64,000 nucleotides of DNA from Xanthomonas translucens pv. cerealis (GTDB lineage: Bacteria > Pseudomonadota > Gammaproteobacteria > Xanthomonadales > Xanthomonadaceae). The notes below the pieces were generated by a model, which did no database searches, was not told the origin of the DNA, and worked only from the letters and a program-made list of their open reading frames with translations. Positions within the stretch are counted from its first letter, which is position 1; each line of letters starts with the position of its first letter. Location: assembly GCF_006838285.1 (NCBI RefSeq), contig NZ_CP038228.1, forward strand, positions 4,216,001 through 4,280,000, given 5' to 3'. The translations under genes and the position numbers were made by a program. Positions 45,884 through 57,700 of the stretch are shown one piece after another.

Positions 45884-47404
45884 TCAGGCGCTGCGCGCCA
45901 ATGGCGCCTCACCGCGGTCCAGGTGCCGGTAACCGATCGCTTCGGTCAGGTGCGCTGTCGCGATCGCGTCGCTGCTGGCCAGGTCGGCGATGGTGCGGGC
46001 CACGCGCAGGATGCGGTGCAGGGAGCGTGCCGACAGGCGTAGGCGGTCGATGGCGTGTTCCAGCAGCGCTTCGTCGCGCGGCTGCAGGCGGCAGTCGCGC
46101 AGGGTCTCGCTGTGGCCGAGCTGGCCGTTGGGGCAGCCGGCGCGCGCCAGCTGGCGTTGCCGCGCCTGTTCCACCCGGGCGCGCACGTTGGCGCTGCTTT
46201 CGCCGGGAGCGGCATTGGCCCGCAACGCCTGCGGCGGCAGCCGGGGCACGTCCACATGCAGGTCGATGCGGTCCAGCAAGGGGCCGGAGATGCGTGCGCG
46301 GTAGCGGCGGATGCTGTCGTCGCTGCAGCGGCAGCGGCCGCTGGCATCGCCGGCCCAGCCGCAGGGGCAGGGGTTCATCGCCGCGACCAGCTGGAAGCGC
46401 GCCGGGAACTCGGCGCTGCGTGCGGCCCGCGAGACGGTGACCGTGCCCGATTCCAGTGGCTCACGCAGCACTTCCAGCGCGTGCCGGTTCCACTCGGGCA
46501 ACTCGTCGAGGAACAACACGCCGCGATGCGCCAGCGAGATTTCGCCGGGGCGCGGATGGGTGCCGCCGCCGACCAGCGACACCGCGCTGGCGGTGTGGTG
46601 CGGGGATCGGTAGGGGCGTTGCCGCCAGCGCGCCGGGTCCAGGCCGCGACCGCTGACCGAGGCGATCGCCGCCGCTTCCAGCGCCTCGGCCTCGCTGGCT
46701 TCGGGCAGGATGCCGGGCAGGCGCGAAGCCAGCAGGGTCTTGCCGCAGCCCGGGCTGCCGATCAGCAGCAGGTGGTGGTGGCCGGCAGCGGCGATTTCCA
46801 AGGCGCGTCGCGCCTGCGCTTGTCCGCGCACGTCGCTCAGGTCGGGAAACGGCGTGACCGCGGCCGGCAGGGCTTCGGCGGCCGGCAGAGTCTTGGTGCC
46901 GTTCAACAGTGCGCAGACTTCGAGCAGGGTGCGCGCGGTGAATGCCTGCACGTGTTGCGCCAGCGCCGCTTCGGGGCCGTTGCCGGCGGGCACGATCAGC
47001 GTGCGTCCGGCTTGCGCGGCGGCCAGTGCCGCCGGCAGCACCCCGTCCACGGCGCGCAGCTCGCCGGTCAAGGCCAGTTCGCCGAGGAATTCGTAGTTGC
47101 CCAGCGCCTGTGGGGCGAGTTGCCCGGCGGCGGCGAGGATGCCCAGCGCGATCGGCAGGTCGAAGCGGCCGCCGTCCTTGGGCAGGTCGGCCGGGGCCAG
47201 GTTGACGGTGATGCGCCGCGCCGGGAATTCGTATTGCGCGCACAGGATGGCGGCGCGCACCCGGTCGCGCGATTCGCGTACCGCGGCCTCGGGCAGGCCG
47301 ACGATCTGCGTGGCCGGCAGTCCGCCGGACAGATGGACTTCGACCCGAACCGGAGGCGCAAGCACCCCCGCGCGGGCACGGCTGTGCACCAGCGCCAGGC
47401 TCAT
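45884..47404 (-). CDS. comM: ComM/YifB family Mg-chelatase-like AAA+ helicase
   Basis: 506 residues, full length. An N-terminal Lon-protease-like S5 fold (VHSRARAGVLAPPVRVEVHLSGGLP) is followed by Walker A IGSPGCGKTLLASRLPGI, GVLFLDELPEW (Walker B) and FQLVAAMNPCPCGWAGD with the characteristic cysteines, then a C-terminal helical domain (ARSLHRILRVARTIADL). ComM promotes branch migration during natural transformation. Followed by ubiK on the same strand. Confidence 0.95.
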   Translation of the reverse strand: MSLALVHSRARAGVLAPPVRVEVHLSGGLPATQIVGLPEAAVRESRDRVRAAILCAQYEFPARRITVNLAPADLPKDGGRFDLPIALGILAAAGQLAPQALGNYEFLGELALTGELRAVDGVLPAALAAAQAGRTLIVPAGNGPEAALAQHVQAFTARTLLEVCALLNGTKTLPAAEALPAAVTPFPDLSDVRGQAQARRALEIAAAGHHHLLLIGSPGCGKTLLASRLPGILPEASEAEALEAAAIASVSGRGLDPARWRQRPYRSPHHTASAVSLVGGGTHPRPGEISLAHRGVLFLDELPEWNRHALEVLREPLESGTVTVSRAARSAEFPARFQLVAAMNPCPCGWAGDASGRCRCSDDSIRRYRARISGPLLDRIDLHVDVPRLPPQALRANAAPGESSANVRARVEQARQRQLARAGCPNGQLGHSETLRDCRLQPRDEALLEHAIDRLRLSARSLHRILRVARTIADLASSDAIATAHLTEAIGYRHLDRGEAPLARSA

Positions 47405-47417
47405 GATGGCGGGTGGA

Positions 47418-47687
47418 TCAGGCTTGCGCGGACGGCGCGTTGCCGCTGCGCACGGCTTCCAGCGCGGCGACGCTGCGTTCCAGCGCTTCCAGCTTCTCGC
47501 GGGTGCGCAGCAGCACCGCGCGCTGCACGTCGAATTCCTCTCGGGTGACCAGGTCGAGCTTGCCCAGCCCGGCCTGCAGCGCGCTCTTGAAGGTGCTCTG
47601 CAGTTCGTCGCGGGATTCGCGCAGGCCTGGCGGCACCAGGTCGCTGAGGCGGCGGGCGAGGTCGTCGAGGTGATTGAGGTCGATCAT
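47418..47687 (-). CDS. ubiK: Ubiquinone biosynthesis accessory factor UbiK
   Basis: 89 residues from ATG 47687. MIDLNHLDDLARRLSDLVPPG, then an amphipathic middle and a C-terminal coiled coil (FDVQRAVLLRTREKLEALE), the BMFP/YqiC layout of a trimeric protein. It assists the Ubi complex with UbiJ. An upstream open extension is not supported. Confidence 0.92.
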   Translation of the reverse strand: MIDLNHLDDLARRLSDLVPPGLRESRDELQSTFKSALQAGLGKLDLVTREEFDVQRAVLLRTREKLEALERSVAALEAVRSGNAPSAQA

Positions 47688-47800
47688 GGCGATGCTCCGG
47701 CAGGTGGCTTCAGACTGCGGCACCCTGCGGTTCGGGGCCATCGGTATCGGGCGCGGTGCGCTGTCGGAAAATTCCGGCGATGGCGCGCGCTGCCATTTGA

Positions 47801-48202
<402 letters not shown>

Positions 48203-48417
48203 GGTCTGCGCGCGCGGCGGCCTGCGCCGCGGCCATTTCGATTTCGGCATCGCCTGGCGCGTTGCAGGCGATTGCAATGCCCAGGCGCTGCTGCGGCGAC
48301 GCAGCGCGCGCATGCCTCGTCGGTGTTGCGCCTGCGACAGGTGCAGAGACAGCGACCGGACGAAGGCTTTACTGGCATAACGCGTCGCCGGGGCGATGCG
48401 CGCCCCCTCCGCTGCTC

Positions 48418-48437
48418 ATACCATTTAAATACCGGAG
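48418..48437. promoter_or_regulatory. NagQ-like box 1
   Basis: On the minus strand CGGTATT-TAAA-TGGTATG, a direct repeat of TGGTATT separated by 4 bp, as I recall for GntR-type NagQ regulators of N-acetylglucosamine genes in Xanthomonas. Confidence 0.5.
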
Positions 48438-48547
48438 ATGGGATCGGTGGCCTGGCGCGACCCAAGCCCTGGACCCGCTTCAAAGCGCATCTGCGCGAGC
48501 AAAATGGCTACCGCATCGAGGTAGTCGCTAGCCTACTCTTTGTCGTA

Positions 48548-48567
48548 ATACCATTCCAATACCGGAG
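48548..48567. promoter_or_regulatory. NagQ-like box 2
   Basis: On the minus strand CGGTATT-GGAA-TGGTATT, the closer match of the two. It ends 7 bp before the GH84 start codon, where a bound repressor would block transcription or initiation. Confidence 0.55.
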
Positions 48568-48574
48568 GGCGGAA

Positions 48575-50577
48575 ATGACGCGACACGCCGCGGCGGCGGG
48601 CTTGCGTTCGATGATGCTGGCACTGGGCCTGGCCCTGGCAGTCCCGGCCATGGCGCAGCCGGTCACGCGGCCCGCGCTGTTTCCCAGCCCGGTATCGATC
48701 CGGCTGGAGGCCGGCACCGTCGCGCTCGGTGGGAAGGTGGTGCTGGTCGCCGCGCCGGGCGCGGACCCCACCTCGGTCGCGCTGGTCCGCCGCATCCTGC
48801 TGTCGGCAGGCGTCGAGCGCATCGCGAGCGCATCGCGCCTGCCGGCCACGCTCAAGCAAACGTACATCGTCGTCGGCACCGGCTAGTCGGCGGTCGTCCG
48901 CGGCGCGCTGGCGGGCAGCAAGGCCGTGCAGGAGACGCGCAAGGAGGGCTATACCCTTGCCAGCGTCGCGGCCGGCAAGGGCAGCCTGATCACGCTCGCC
49001 GGCCACGACGCCGACGGCCTGTTCCATGCCGCGCAGACCTTGCGCCAGCTTGCCGAACGCTCGGCCATTCCGACCCTGGTCATCCAGGACTATCCGGCGA
49101 TGGCCATCCGCGGCACGATCGAGGGGTTCTACGGGGCGTCATGGTCGATTGCCGATCGCGCCAAGCACATCGAGTTTCTCGCCCGCACCAAGGCGAACAC
49201 CTCCATCTACAGTCCGAAGGACGATCCGCATGCGTGCGACCGCTGGCGCGAGGCCTATCCCGCGGCCACGCTGAAGGCGCTAGGCAAGTTGGTGGCGACC
49301 GCCCAGCGCAACCATGTCGATTTCGTCTACGCGATCTCGCCTGGGCCGTCGGTCTGCTTCTCCGATCCGGCCGATGCCAAGGCGCTGCTGCGCAAGTTCG
49401 ACGCGTTCCGTGCGCTGGGCGTGCGCAGCTTCTATGTCGCGCTCGACGATATTGAATACAACAAGTGGAATTGCGCGCGCGACAAGACCGCTTTCGGCGC
49501 GTCGCGTGCGGAAGCGGCCGGTGTCGCGCAGGCGCACCTGCTCAACCTGGCGCAGGCGGACCTGGTCGCCCGGCACGATGCGGCGTCGCACCTGATCATG
49601 GTGCCGACCGAGTATGACGACGCCAAGGAAAGCCCGTACAAGGCCGCGTTGCGCCAGCATCTGGATCCGAAGATCGTGGTGCAATGGACCGGCACCGATG
49701 TCGTGCCGCCAGCCATTTCCATCCCCGATGCGCGTGCGGCGACCAAGGCATTCGGACGCAAGACCCTGCTGTGGGACAACTACCCGGTCAACGATGACGA
49801 AACCTCGGCCGGTCGCTTGCCGCTGGCGCCCTACGCGCGGCGCGAGGCCGGCCTGTCCGCCGAGTTGGCCGGCATCGTCGCGAACCCGATGAACCAGAAA
49901 GTGCCGAGCCGTGTGGCGGTGATGGGGCTGACCGCGTTCGCATGGAACGACCAGGGCGACGACGCCGAGCGCACCTGGCATGCGGCGGCGCGCGAGCGAC
50001 CGCGGCACTGCTCACCTTCTTCGATACCCAGCAGCTGGCGCCGACCTTCGGCAGCCAGCCGTGACAGGAACAGGCGCCGCGGCTGAAGGCCGTGCTCGAC
50101 CGGGTCCCCGAAGCGCTGGCCGGTGACGACGCCGACGCGCGCGGCCAGGCGCTTGCCGAGCTTGCGCGCAGCGCGGACGCGATCGTGCCCGCCGTCATCC
50201 GCGCAGGGGTGGCCGATCCCGGCTTCGCAGAACAGTCGCGCCCCTGGCTGGATGCGATGCAGGTCTGGGGGCGCGCGCTGCAGGCGACGGCAGCCGGTCT
50301 GCAGGCCGCCAACCGAGGCGACACCGCGGCGTCGGGCGTGTTCGCCGATGCCACCCGGCTCGCCGCCGAGGCCGCGGCGAGCCAGTCGATCCTTGGCGCG
50401 ACGCGCTTCGGCGGGCCAGTCAAGATTGCCGATGGCGTGCTCGATCGTTTCGTGGCGGACGCCCCGACGCTGATCGCGCTGGACGTACCCGCCAACTCCG
50501 CTCCGACGGCTCGGCGCGCGCCTGCATGGCGCGCGCAGCCCTGCGCGGGCGATGCGGCCGCTTTCAGCGTGGCGTAA
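48575..50577 (+). pseudogene. GH84 beta-N-acetylglucosaminidase, disrupted
   Basis: From ATG 48575: a signal peptide (LGLALAVPAMAQ) and the N-terminal GH84 partner domain. A TAG at about 48884-48886 then interrupts after 104 codons. The same frame continues through the catalytic domain (RGTIEGFYGASWS, HIEFLARTKANTSIYSPKDD, the catalytic aspartate pair in SFYVALDDIEYNKW, and LLWDNYPVNDD). Near 50,000 the frame shifts; the helical part goes on (ALLTFFDTQQLAPTFG) to a TGA at 50062-50064 and then LKAVLDRVPEALAG. Three lesions, although the active site is preserved. Would have released GlcNAc from glycoconjugates in the periplasm; the operator boxes upstream fit. Confidence 0.85.
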
Positions 50578-50978
50578 ACGTCTTGTCGAACAGACCTTCG
50601 GCTGCAGGATCGGCGCCCTGCAGGTGCCGACGCAATCACGCCGGCCATGCCAGTCAGGCCACGCATTGTCGTCGGCATGCGCGACCTCGACCAGGCGTTC
50701 TCAAGCCGCGGTATAGCCGCGTCCAAGGGTCAGCCAGAAGGTGAGTACGACGATCGCGCCGGCGAGCACGACGGTCAGGCTGGATGGCGGTGGCCGGACC
50801 CGGGACGGGTGCCGGGAGAGCGCGACCAAGAGCAGGCCTAACGGCGCGAGCAGGCTTTCCTGCGCCGCTTCCTCGAGAATGGGCAACGCCTCGCCTGCGC
50901 TGCCGTTGCAGAGCGGCCACAACGCCGCGAGTCCGCGCGGCGTGGCCGGTGCCAACCTCGTCGGCGCCGGCCCAGCGC
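50578..50978 (-). other. Gap with possible membrane-protein remnant
   Basis: No intact gene. On the minus strand a stretch ending at about 50701 reads LAPLGLLLVALSRHPSR and VVLAGAIVVLTFWLTLGRGY, one or two hydrophobic segments that look like the tail of a lost membrane protein. Weak evidence. Confidence 0.3.
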
Positions 50979-51830
50979 TTAACCGCCCAGCGCCTCGGCC
51001 ACGAACGGCGGCAGCACCTGGGTGCCGGTGTGCAGGTGCGCACTGTAGTAGCGGGTGACGAACGGCTTGGCCGCCGCATCGGCTTCGCGGAAGTCGAAGC
51101 CGCCGGACTTGCGCGCCAGGGTCACGCTCCACCAGCCGGTCGGGTAGCACGGCTGCGGGAACGGCACGGTGTGGAAGCTGGCGAAGCCGGCCTTGCCCAT
51201 TTCAGCACGCATTTCCTTGATCAGGTCCAGCAGCGCCAGCGGCGATTCGGATTGCTGCACCAGGATGCCGTCGTCCTTCAGCGCCTTGAAGCAGCTGGCG
51301 TAGAACGCCTTGTTGAACAGGCCTTCGGCCGGGCCGACCGGGTCGGTGGAATCGACGATGACGATGTCCACGCTGTTTGCCGGGCAGTTGGCCATATAGG
51401 CGATGCCGTCGTCGAACAGCAACTCGGCGCGCGGATCGGCGTTGGACTCGCACAGCTCAGGGAAGTACTTCTCGGCCATGCGCGTGACCTGCTCGTCGAT
51501 GTCGCACTGGGTGGCGCTTTCGACGCATGGGTGCTTGAGCACTTCGCGCAGGGTGCCGCAGTCGCCGCCGCCGATGATCACCACGCGCTTGGGCGCGGCG
51601 TGGGTGAACAGTGCCGGGTGGCTGATCATCTCGTGGTAGAAAAAGTTGTCGCGCGTGGTCAGCATCACCGCGCCGTCGATCACCATCAGCTTGCCCCAAT
51701 CGGTGGTGTCGTAGATCTCGATCTTCTGGAACGGCGACTGCACCTCGTCCAGCTTGCCGGTGATGCGATAGCCGATGGCCGAGCCGGTGGGCTGGAAGTG
51801 TTCGATGTACCAGTTGTCGTTGGCGCTCAT
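50979..51830 (-). CDS. speE: Spermidine synthase
   Basis: 283 residues from ATG 51830 (MSANDNWYIEHFQPTGSAIG). Aminopropyltransferase motifs: MVIDGAVMLTTRDNFFYHEM, VVIIGGGDCGTLREVLKHP, the gatekeeping DSTDPVGPAEGLF and QQSESPL. Transfers aminopropyl from decarboxylated SAM to putrescine. Divergent from speA, so the two polyamine genes share a 311-bp intergenic region. Confidence 0.95.
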   Translation of the reverse strand: MSANDNWYIEHFQPTGSAIGYRITGKLDEVQSPFQKIEIYDTTDWGKLMVIDGAVMLTTRDNFFYHEMISHPALFTHAAPKRVVIIGGGDCGTLREVLKHPCVESATQCDIDEQVTRMAEKYFPELCESNADPRAELLFDDGIAYMANCPANSVDIVIVDSTDPVGPAEGLFNKAFYASCFKALKDDGILVQQSESPLALLDLIKEMRAEMGKAGFASFHTVPFPQPCYPTGWWSVTLARKSGGFDFREADAAAKPFVTRYYSAHLHTGTQVLPPFVAEALGG

Positions 51831-52141
51831 GCAGGGGATTCCTAGGAAAGCAAGAAAGAAGATGGACTCATCCTTCTCCCACCGGGAGAAGGTGGCGCGC
51901 AGCGCCGGATGAGGGTCGGGCGCAGCCTCGCGCAGCCAGATCACGCGACGCCCGACCCGAATCCATCGCCGGATGAGTGTGTAGCGCCGCCTCGTGCAGT
52001 CAGACCACACGACACGGCACCCGAACCCAGACCCACCCAGCTCCCACTAAGGCAGGCGCGTCAGGTCGGCGCGAATTGTAACGGAGCCCACGCGTAGCAG
52101 GCGTTACAATCCACGCCCCTTTTCTCCGCCGAGCCGCCACG
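51831..52141. other. speE-speA divergent intergenic region with repeat element
   Basis: Contains CCTTCTCCC-ACC-GGGAGAAGG (51870-51890), a short hairpin of the kind common between Xanthomonas genes, followed by two related segments with GCCGGATGAG (51910 and 51969 regions). Promoters for both genes must lie here; none is clear. Confidence 0.55.
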
Positions 52142-54031
52142 ATGAGCGATTGGTCCCTCGACCAGGCCCGCAAGACCTATTCGATCCCGCATTGGGCCGA
52201 TGGGTATTTCGACGTGGATGCGGCCGGCCGGATGGTGGTGCGCCCGCAAGGCGCCGACGGCGTGGCGATCGCGTTGCCCGAGGTGGTGGATGCCGCGCGC
52301 GCGGCCGGCGCCAAGCTGCCGATGCTGGTGCGCTTTCCGGACATCCTGGGCGAGCGCCTGGGCAAGCTGCAGTCGGCCTTCGCCCAGGCCCAGGCCGACT
52401 GGGACTACGCCGGCGGCTACACCGCGGTGTACCCGATCAAGGTCAACCAGCACCGCGGCGTGGCCGGCACCCTGGCCAGCCACCACGGCGAGGGTTTCGG
52501 CCTGGAAGCGGGCAGCAAGCCGGAATTGATGGCGGTGCTGGCGCTGTCGCGGCCGGGCGGGCTGATCGTCTGCAACGGCTACAAGGACCGCGAATACATC
52601 CGCCTGGCGCTGATCGGGCGCAAACTGGGCTTGCAGACCTTCATCGTCATCGAGAAGCCGTCGGAGCTGAAGCTGGTGCTGGAGGAAGCGCGCGCGCTGG
52701 ACGTCAAGCCGGGCCTGGGCGTGCGCATGCGCCTGGCCTCGCTGGGCGCGGGCAAGTGGCAGAACAGCGGCGGCGACAAGGCCAAGTTCGGGCTGTCGCC
52801 GCGGCAGGTACTGGACCTGTGGAAGGCGCTGCGCGACACCGAGTACGCCGACGCGCTGAACCTGCTGCACTTCCACATGGGCTCGCAGATCTCCAACGTG
52901 CGCGACATCGCCAACGGCATGCGCGAGGCCACGCGCTATTTCGTGGAGCTGTCCAAGCTGGGCTCCAGGATTAGCCACGTCGACGTCGGCGGCGGCCTGG
53001 GCATCGATTACGAAGGCACCCGTTCGCGCAGCTATTGCTCCATCAACTACGGCCTGCATTCCTACGCCAGCAACATCGTGCAGCCGCTGGCCAACGCCTG
53101 CGAGGAACACGGCCTGCCGCCGCCGCGGATCCTCACCGAGTGCGGCCGCGCGATGACCGCGCACCATGCGGTGCTGATCGCTAACGTCTCGGAAGTGGAG
53201 CAGGCACCGGAAGGGCGCGTCCCCGACGCGCATGCCGACGAGCCGACGGCGATCCGCCACCTGCGCGAGATCCACGACGAGCTGGACGTGCGCCCGGCGG
53301 TGGAGCTGTTCCAGGAAGCGCAGCATTTCCATGCCGAAGGCCTGTCCAGCTACGCACTGGGCCAGATCGACCTGCCGCAGCGCGCACGCATCGACGACCT
53401 GTTCTACGCCATTGCGCACGGCGTGCGCGCGCGCCTGAGCCACGAGGAAAAGAGCCACCGCCCGGTGCTGGACGAACTCAACGAGCGGTTGGTGGACAAG
53501 TATTTCGTCAACTTCAGCGTGTTCGAATCGATTCCCGACGTATGGGCGATCGACCAGGTGTTCCCGATCGTGCCGATCGAGCGCCTGAACGAGGCGCCGG
53601 CGCGGCGCGGTGTGATCTGCGACATGACCTGCGACTCCGACGGCATGGTCAAGACTTACGTCGAGAACGAGAGCCTGGACAGCTCGCTGCCGCTGCACGA
53701 ACTGCACCCGGGCGAGAGCTACCGGCTCGGCTTTTTCCTGGTCGGCGCCTACCAGGAGATCCTCGGCGACATCCACAACCTGTTCGGCGACACCGATGCG
53801 ATCGAGGTCAGCACCGATGGCGACGGCTACCGCATCGCCCAGCAGCGCCGCGGCGACACCACCGACGTGATGCTGGACTACGTGGGCTATGCACTGGCCG
53901 ACCTGCGCGCGGCCTATGCCGAGCGCGTGGCCGCCGCGCAGTTGCCGGCGGCGCAGGCGCAGGCCTTGTCGGCGGCGCTGGAAGCGGGGCTGACCGGCTA
54001 CACCTATCTGTCGGACGAGCCGCTGGGCTGA
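52142..54031 (+). CDS. speA: Biosynthetic arginine decarboxylase
   Basis: 629 residues. Fold-type III PLP enzyme: PLP lysine in TAVYPIKVNQHRGV, glycine-rich HVDVGGGLGIDYEGTRS, LTECGRAMTAHHAV, and the catalytic cysteine in CDMTCDSDG. Converts arginine to agmatine, the entry to putrescine and, with SpeE next door, spermidine. Full length. Confidence 0.96.
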   Translation: MSDWSLDQARKTYSIPHWADGYFDVDAAGRMVVRPQGADGVAIALPEVVDAARAAGAKLPMLVRFPDILGERLGKLQSAFAQAQADWDYAGGYTAVYPIKVNQHRGVAGTLASHHGEGFGLEAGSKPELMAVLALSRPGGLIVCNGYKDREYIRLALIGRKLGLQTFIVIEKPSELKLVLEEARALDVKPGLGVRMRLASLGAGKWQNSGGDKAKFGLSPRQVLDLWKALRDTEYADALNLLHFHMGSQISNVRDIANGMREATRYFVELSKLGSRISHVDVGGGLGIDYEGTRSRSYCSINYGLHSYASNIVQPLANACEEHGLPPPRILTECGRAMTAHHAVLIANVSEVEQAPEGRVPDAHADEPTAIRHLREIHDELDVRPAVELFQEAQHFHAEGLSSYALGQIDLPQRARIDDLFYAIAHGVRARLSHEEKSHRPVLDELNERLVDKYFVNFSVFESIPDVWAIDQVFPIVPIERLNEAPARRGVICDMTCDSDGMVKTYVENESLDSSLPLHELHPGESYRLGFFLVGAYQEILGDIHNLFGDTDAIEVSTDGDGYRIAQQRRGDTTDVMLDYVGYALADLRAAYAERVAAAQLPAAQAQALSAALEAGLTGYTYLSDEPLG

Positions 54032-54769
54032 TCGACCCGACATGCGCTAGCCGCCAGCGCGCGCCGCCGGCCCGCACCGTGGGCGGCCGGTACACCGCGG
54101 CTGCTACGGCTGGCGATTGCGGCAGCGCACCTGCGCTCGTCGACGCTGCATGTCGGTGCTATCCGGCGGCGTCGCCATTCTAAACAAGCAGCGCTGCGTG
54201 CATGCCTCTGTGCTGGGGGCATCGCCTGACAAGGATGTCGCTGCGTGTTTGCCCGGCCATGCGTCGCGATGACCATGCAGGTTGAAGCGTGGTGACGGTG
54301 CTGCCTTGGCCGCGCATAGCGGCTTATGGCATTCCACATCTGCGCGGTCTGCGTGCGCATAGACGCCACGGCTGATACAGATCGAAGGCGAGAGTGGTTC
54401 GAATCACTGTTTTATCGGTGTGTCTACGGTAGCGGACATGGGACTGTGATTTGCTCCAAAGGATGTCGGTGGACAGTGCGCAAGCGTAAATGGAAACTCT
54501 CTACATGGAATCTAAATATTGACTGCCTTTTTATTTGGCTGTCGGTGTTGCGTGCTTGTACTTTCTCGATCAGGGCAATGATCCGTTGTCATCCTGCCGC
54601 TGGTTGAAGTGGGGGTGGTATTTGGGCGTTTCCCCGGATTTTTCCGGTTTCCGGACCGGGGATCATATTAACTCGATCTCAATCCGGCTCCTTGTATGTG
54701 GTGCTTTCTCGACGTCGATTCCGGCGTCGATGGCAACGCCTTGCGAGCGAGTCCAATAAGGAGCATGCC
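54032..54769. other. Long low-GC region upstream of the NRPS cluster
   Basis: No gene recognised in about 740 bp. From about 54,320 to 54,750 the sequence is much lower in GC than the flanks (runs such as CTAAATATTGACTGCC and CTTTTTATTTGG), which suggests acquired or regulatory DNA. An SD (AATAAGGAG) precedes the NRPS start. Confidence 0.5.
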
Positions 54770-57700
54770 ATGAATCAGCTCTCCTGCGGTTCCCTGCCTT
54801 TGACCGTCGCCCAGCGCGGACTATGGGTTATACATAAAATCAATCCGAAGGCTTCGCTGAATTTGTCCGAGGCGCTGGAACTGTTCGGTCCGATCCAGCC
54901 GCAACTGATCCTGCGCGCATCGAGGCAGCTGGTGTGCGAATTCGAGACTATCCGGATGCGCATCGTCGAAGAGAACGGCTTACCGCGACAGCGGGTGGAG
55001 GCCGAATACCTCGGCGATTTTCCGTATCTCGATTTGAGTGGCGGCCCGGCGCCACGGCAGGCGGCCGAGTGCTGGATCGCGCAGGTGATTGAGCGGCAGT
55101 GGGACATCGCGCGCGATCCGCTGTGGAGGTGCGTGCTGTTCCGGCTGGGCGAAGACCACTATCTATGGGTGCAATACGGGCACCATCTGGTGATGGACGG
55201 CTACAGCGGCGGGATGGTCGTGCAGCGACTGGCCGAGCTCTACAGCGCCTATGCCGCGGGCGTCGAGCCTCCGGCGAGCACGGTGGGTACCCTGGCCGCG
55301 CTGGTCGAGCTGGAAGCGTCGTACCGCAAGTCCGAACGTTTCCTTCGCGATCGCGACTACTGGGCGCAGCAGTTGGCCAACCCTCCGCCGGCGGTGAGAC
55401 TGACGCGCCGTCCCGGCGCGTCGCACTGCGGCTTTCTGCGCAGTACGGGCCACCTGTCCAGTGCGAAGATCGCGCGTCTGCGCGAACTCGGCGCACTGTA
55501 CGGCGTCACGCTGCCGCAGTTGCTGATCGCGTTGGTCGCCGCGTTCTACCATCGCAATACCGGCGCGGAGGATATGATCTTCGGCATGCCGGTGACCGGG
55601 CGGGTCAACCGCCAGTACCGCAGCACGCCGTGCATGCTCGCCAATGCGGTGCCGATCCGCCTGGCAATGGCGCCGCAGGCGCCGTTCCACAGCCTGTTCG
55701 CGCAGGTGGCGTCAGTGGTCAGGTCGGCGCTGCGGCATCAGCAATATCGCTACGAAGATCTGCGTCGCGACCTGGGCCTGGTCCGCAACGACCAGCAGCT
55801 GGCATGGCTGGCGGTGAACATCGAGGCGTTCGACTACGCGCTGGATTTCGGCGGAGTCAAGGCGATTCCGCACAATCTGTCCAACGGCTCGTTCGAGGAT
55901 CTGACCATCTTCTTCTACGAACGCGGCGACGGTGCCGACGTGCGCTTCGATTTCGATGCCAATCCTGGGCTGTACACCCGCGAGGAACTGGACGAACACC
56001 GCCGGCGCCTGTTGCAACTGGTCGATTCCGTTCTGGACGATCCAACCCAGGCGTTGGGGCAGGTGGACATGCTGGGTGCGCAGGAGCGCGCACGCCTGCT
56101 CTACGACTGGAACCGCACCGACGCCGCGCTGCCCGAGCCGAGCAGCCTGCCGCACTGGTTCGCGCAGCAGGCAGCCGCCACGCCCGATGCGATCGCGGTG
56201 CGTTGCGCTAGCCAGGTGCTGGACTACCGCAGCCTGCAGCAGCGCAGTGCGCAGCTGGCGGCGCAGTGGGTCGGGGAGGGGGTGTCGCCGGGCGACGTGA
56301 TCGCGGTGGCGTTGCCGCGCAGCGCGCAGTTGCTGGTGGTGCTGCTGGCGGTGATGTGGAGCGGCGCCACGTATTTGCCGCTGGATCCGCGGGGTCCGGC
56401 GGAGCGCAATGCGACGATGCTGAACGACTCCGGCGCGATCGCGCTGGTGTGCGAACCGGCGCAGTGGGAGCAGCATGCGTTGGGCGGCATCGTGTGGCTC
56501 GATCCGCAGGCAGGGACCGACCTGGACCCGTTGTCCGCGCCGCGCGCCACGGCCGATGGCATCGCCTATCTGCTCTACACCTCCGGTTCCACCGGAACGC
56601 CCAAGGGGGTGGAGGTCAGCCACCGCAATCTGGCCAGCTTCCTGTTCGCCATGCAGGAGGAACTGCAGTTGCAGGCCAGCGACCGGGTGCTGGCGCTGAC
56701 CACGATCAGTTTCGATATCGCCGCGCTGGAGCTGTATCTGCCGCTGATCTGCGGCGCCAGCGTGGTCGTGGCCGGCGATGGTTTGCTGCACGATCCGCAC
56801 GGCCTGTCGCGGTTGATCGCGCGCGAGCGCATCAGCCTGATGCAGGCCACGCCTTCGCTGTGGCGCATCCTGCTGGCCAACGAGGATCTGCCGTTGCAGC
56901 AGGTGCACGCCCTGGTCGGCGGCGAAACGCTCAGCGGCGCGCTGGCGACCCGGCTGCTGCAGCGTAGCGCGCGGCTGACCCACCTGTACGGCCCTACCGA
57001 AACCACGGTGTGGTCCACGCTGATGCGCCTGACCCCGGCAGAGACGGCATCGGTTCCGATCGGCCGACCGCTGCGCAATACGCGCGTCTATGTGCTCGAC
57101 GGCCAGCAGCAGCCGGTCCCTACCGGCGCCAGCGGCGAGCTCTACATCGGCGGTGCCGGCGTGGCCAAGGGCTACAGGAAGCGGCAGCAGCTCAACGATG
57201 CGTCCTTCCTGCCAGATCCGTTCGTCGCTGATGGCGGGCGCATGTACCGCACCGGCGATCTGGCGCGCTGGCGCGAGGACGGCGTGCTGGAATTCCTCGG
57301 CCGCGCCGACGCACAGTTGAAGATCCGCGGGCACCGGGTCGAACCGGGCGAAGTGGAAGCCGCGCTGCTGCGGCATCCGGCAATCGCTGCGGCGGCGGTG
57401 GTCGGCCACCGCGCTGGCGACGGCGATGGCGCGATGCAACTGGTGGCCTATCTGGTGGCGGCCGGCGACGCGACGCTGCCGACGCTTGATACGCTGCGCC
57501 AGCAACTGCGGGCGCGTTTGCCCGAGTACATGCTGCCGACCGTGTGCATGGCGTTGCCGGCGCTGCCGCTGACCCCCAACGGCAAGCTCGACCGCAAGGC
57601 GCTGCCGGTCCCGGGCAGAGCGGAGGTTCCGCGCTACGTGGCTCCGCGCACTGCGCTGGAGGAGCGCCTGGTCGCGCTGTGGCAGCGCTTGCTGGGGGTG

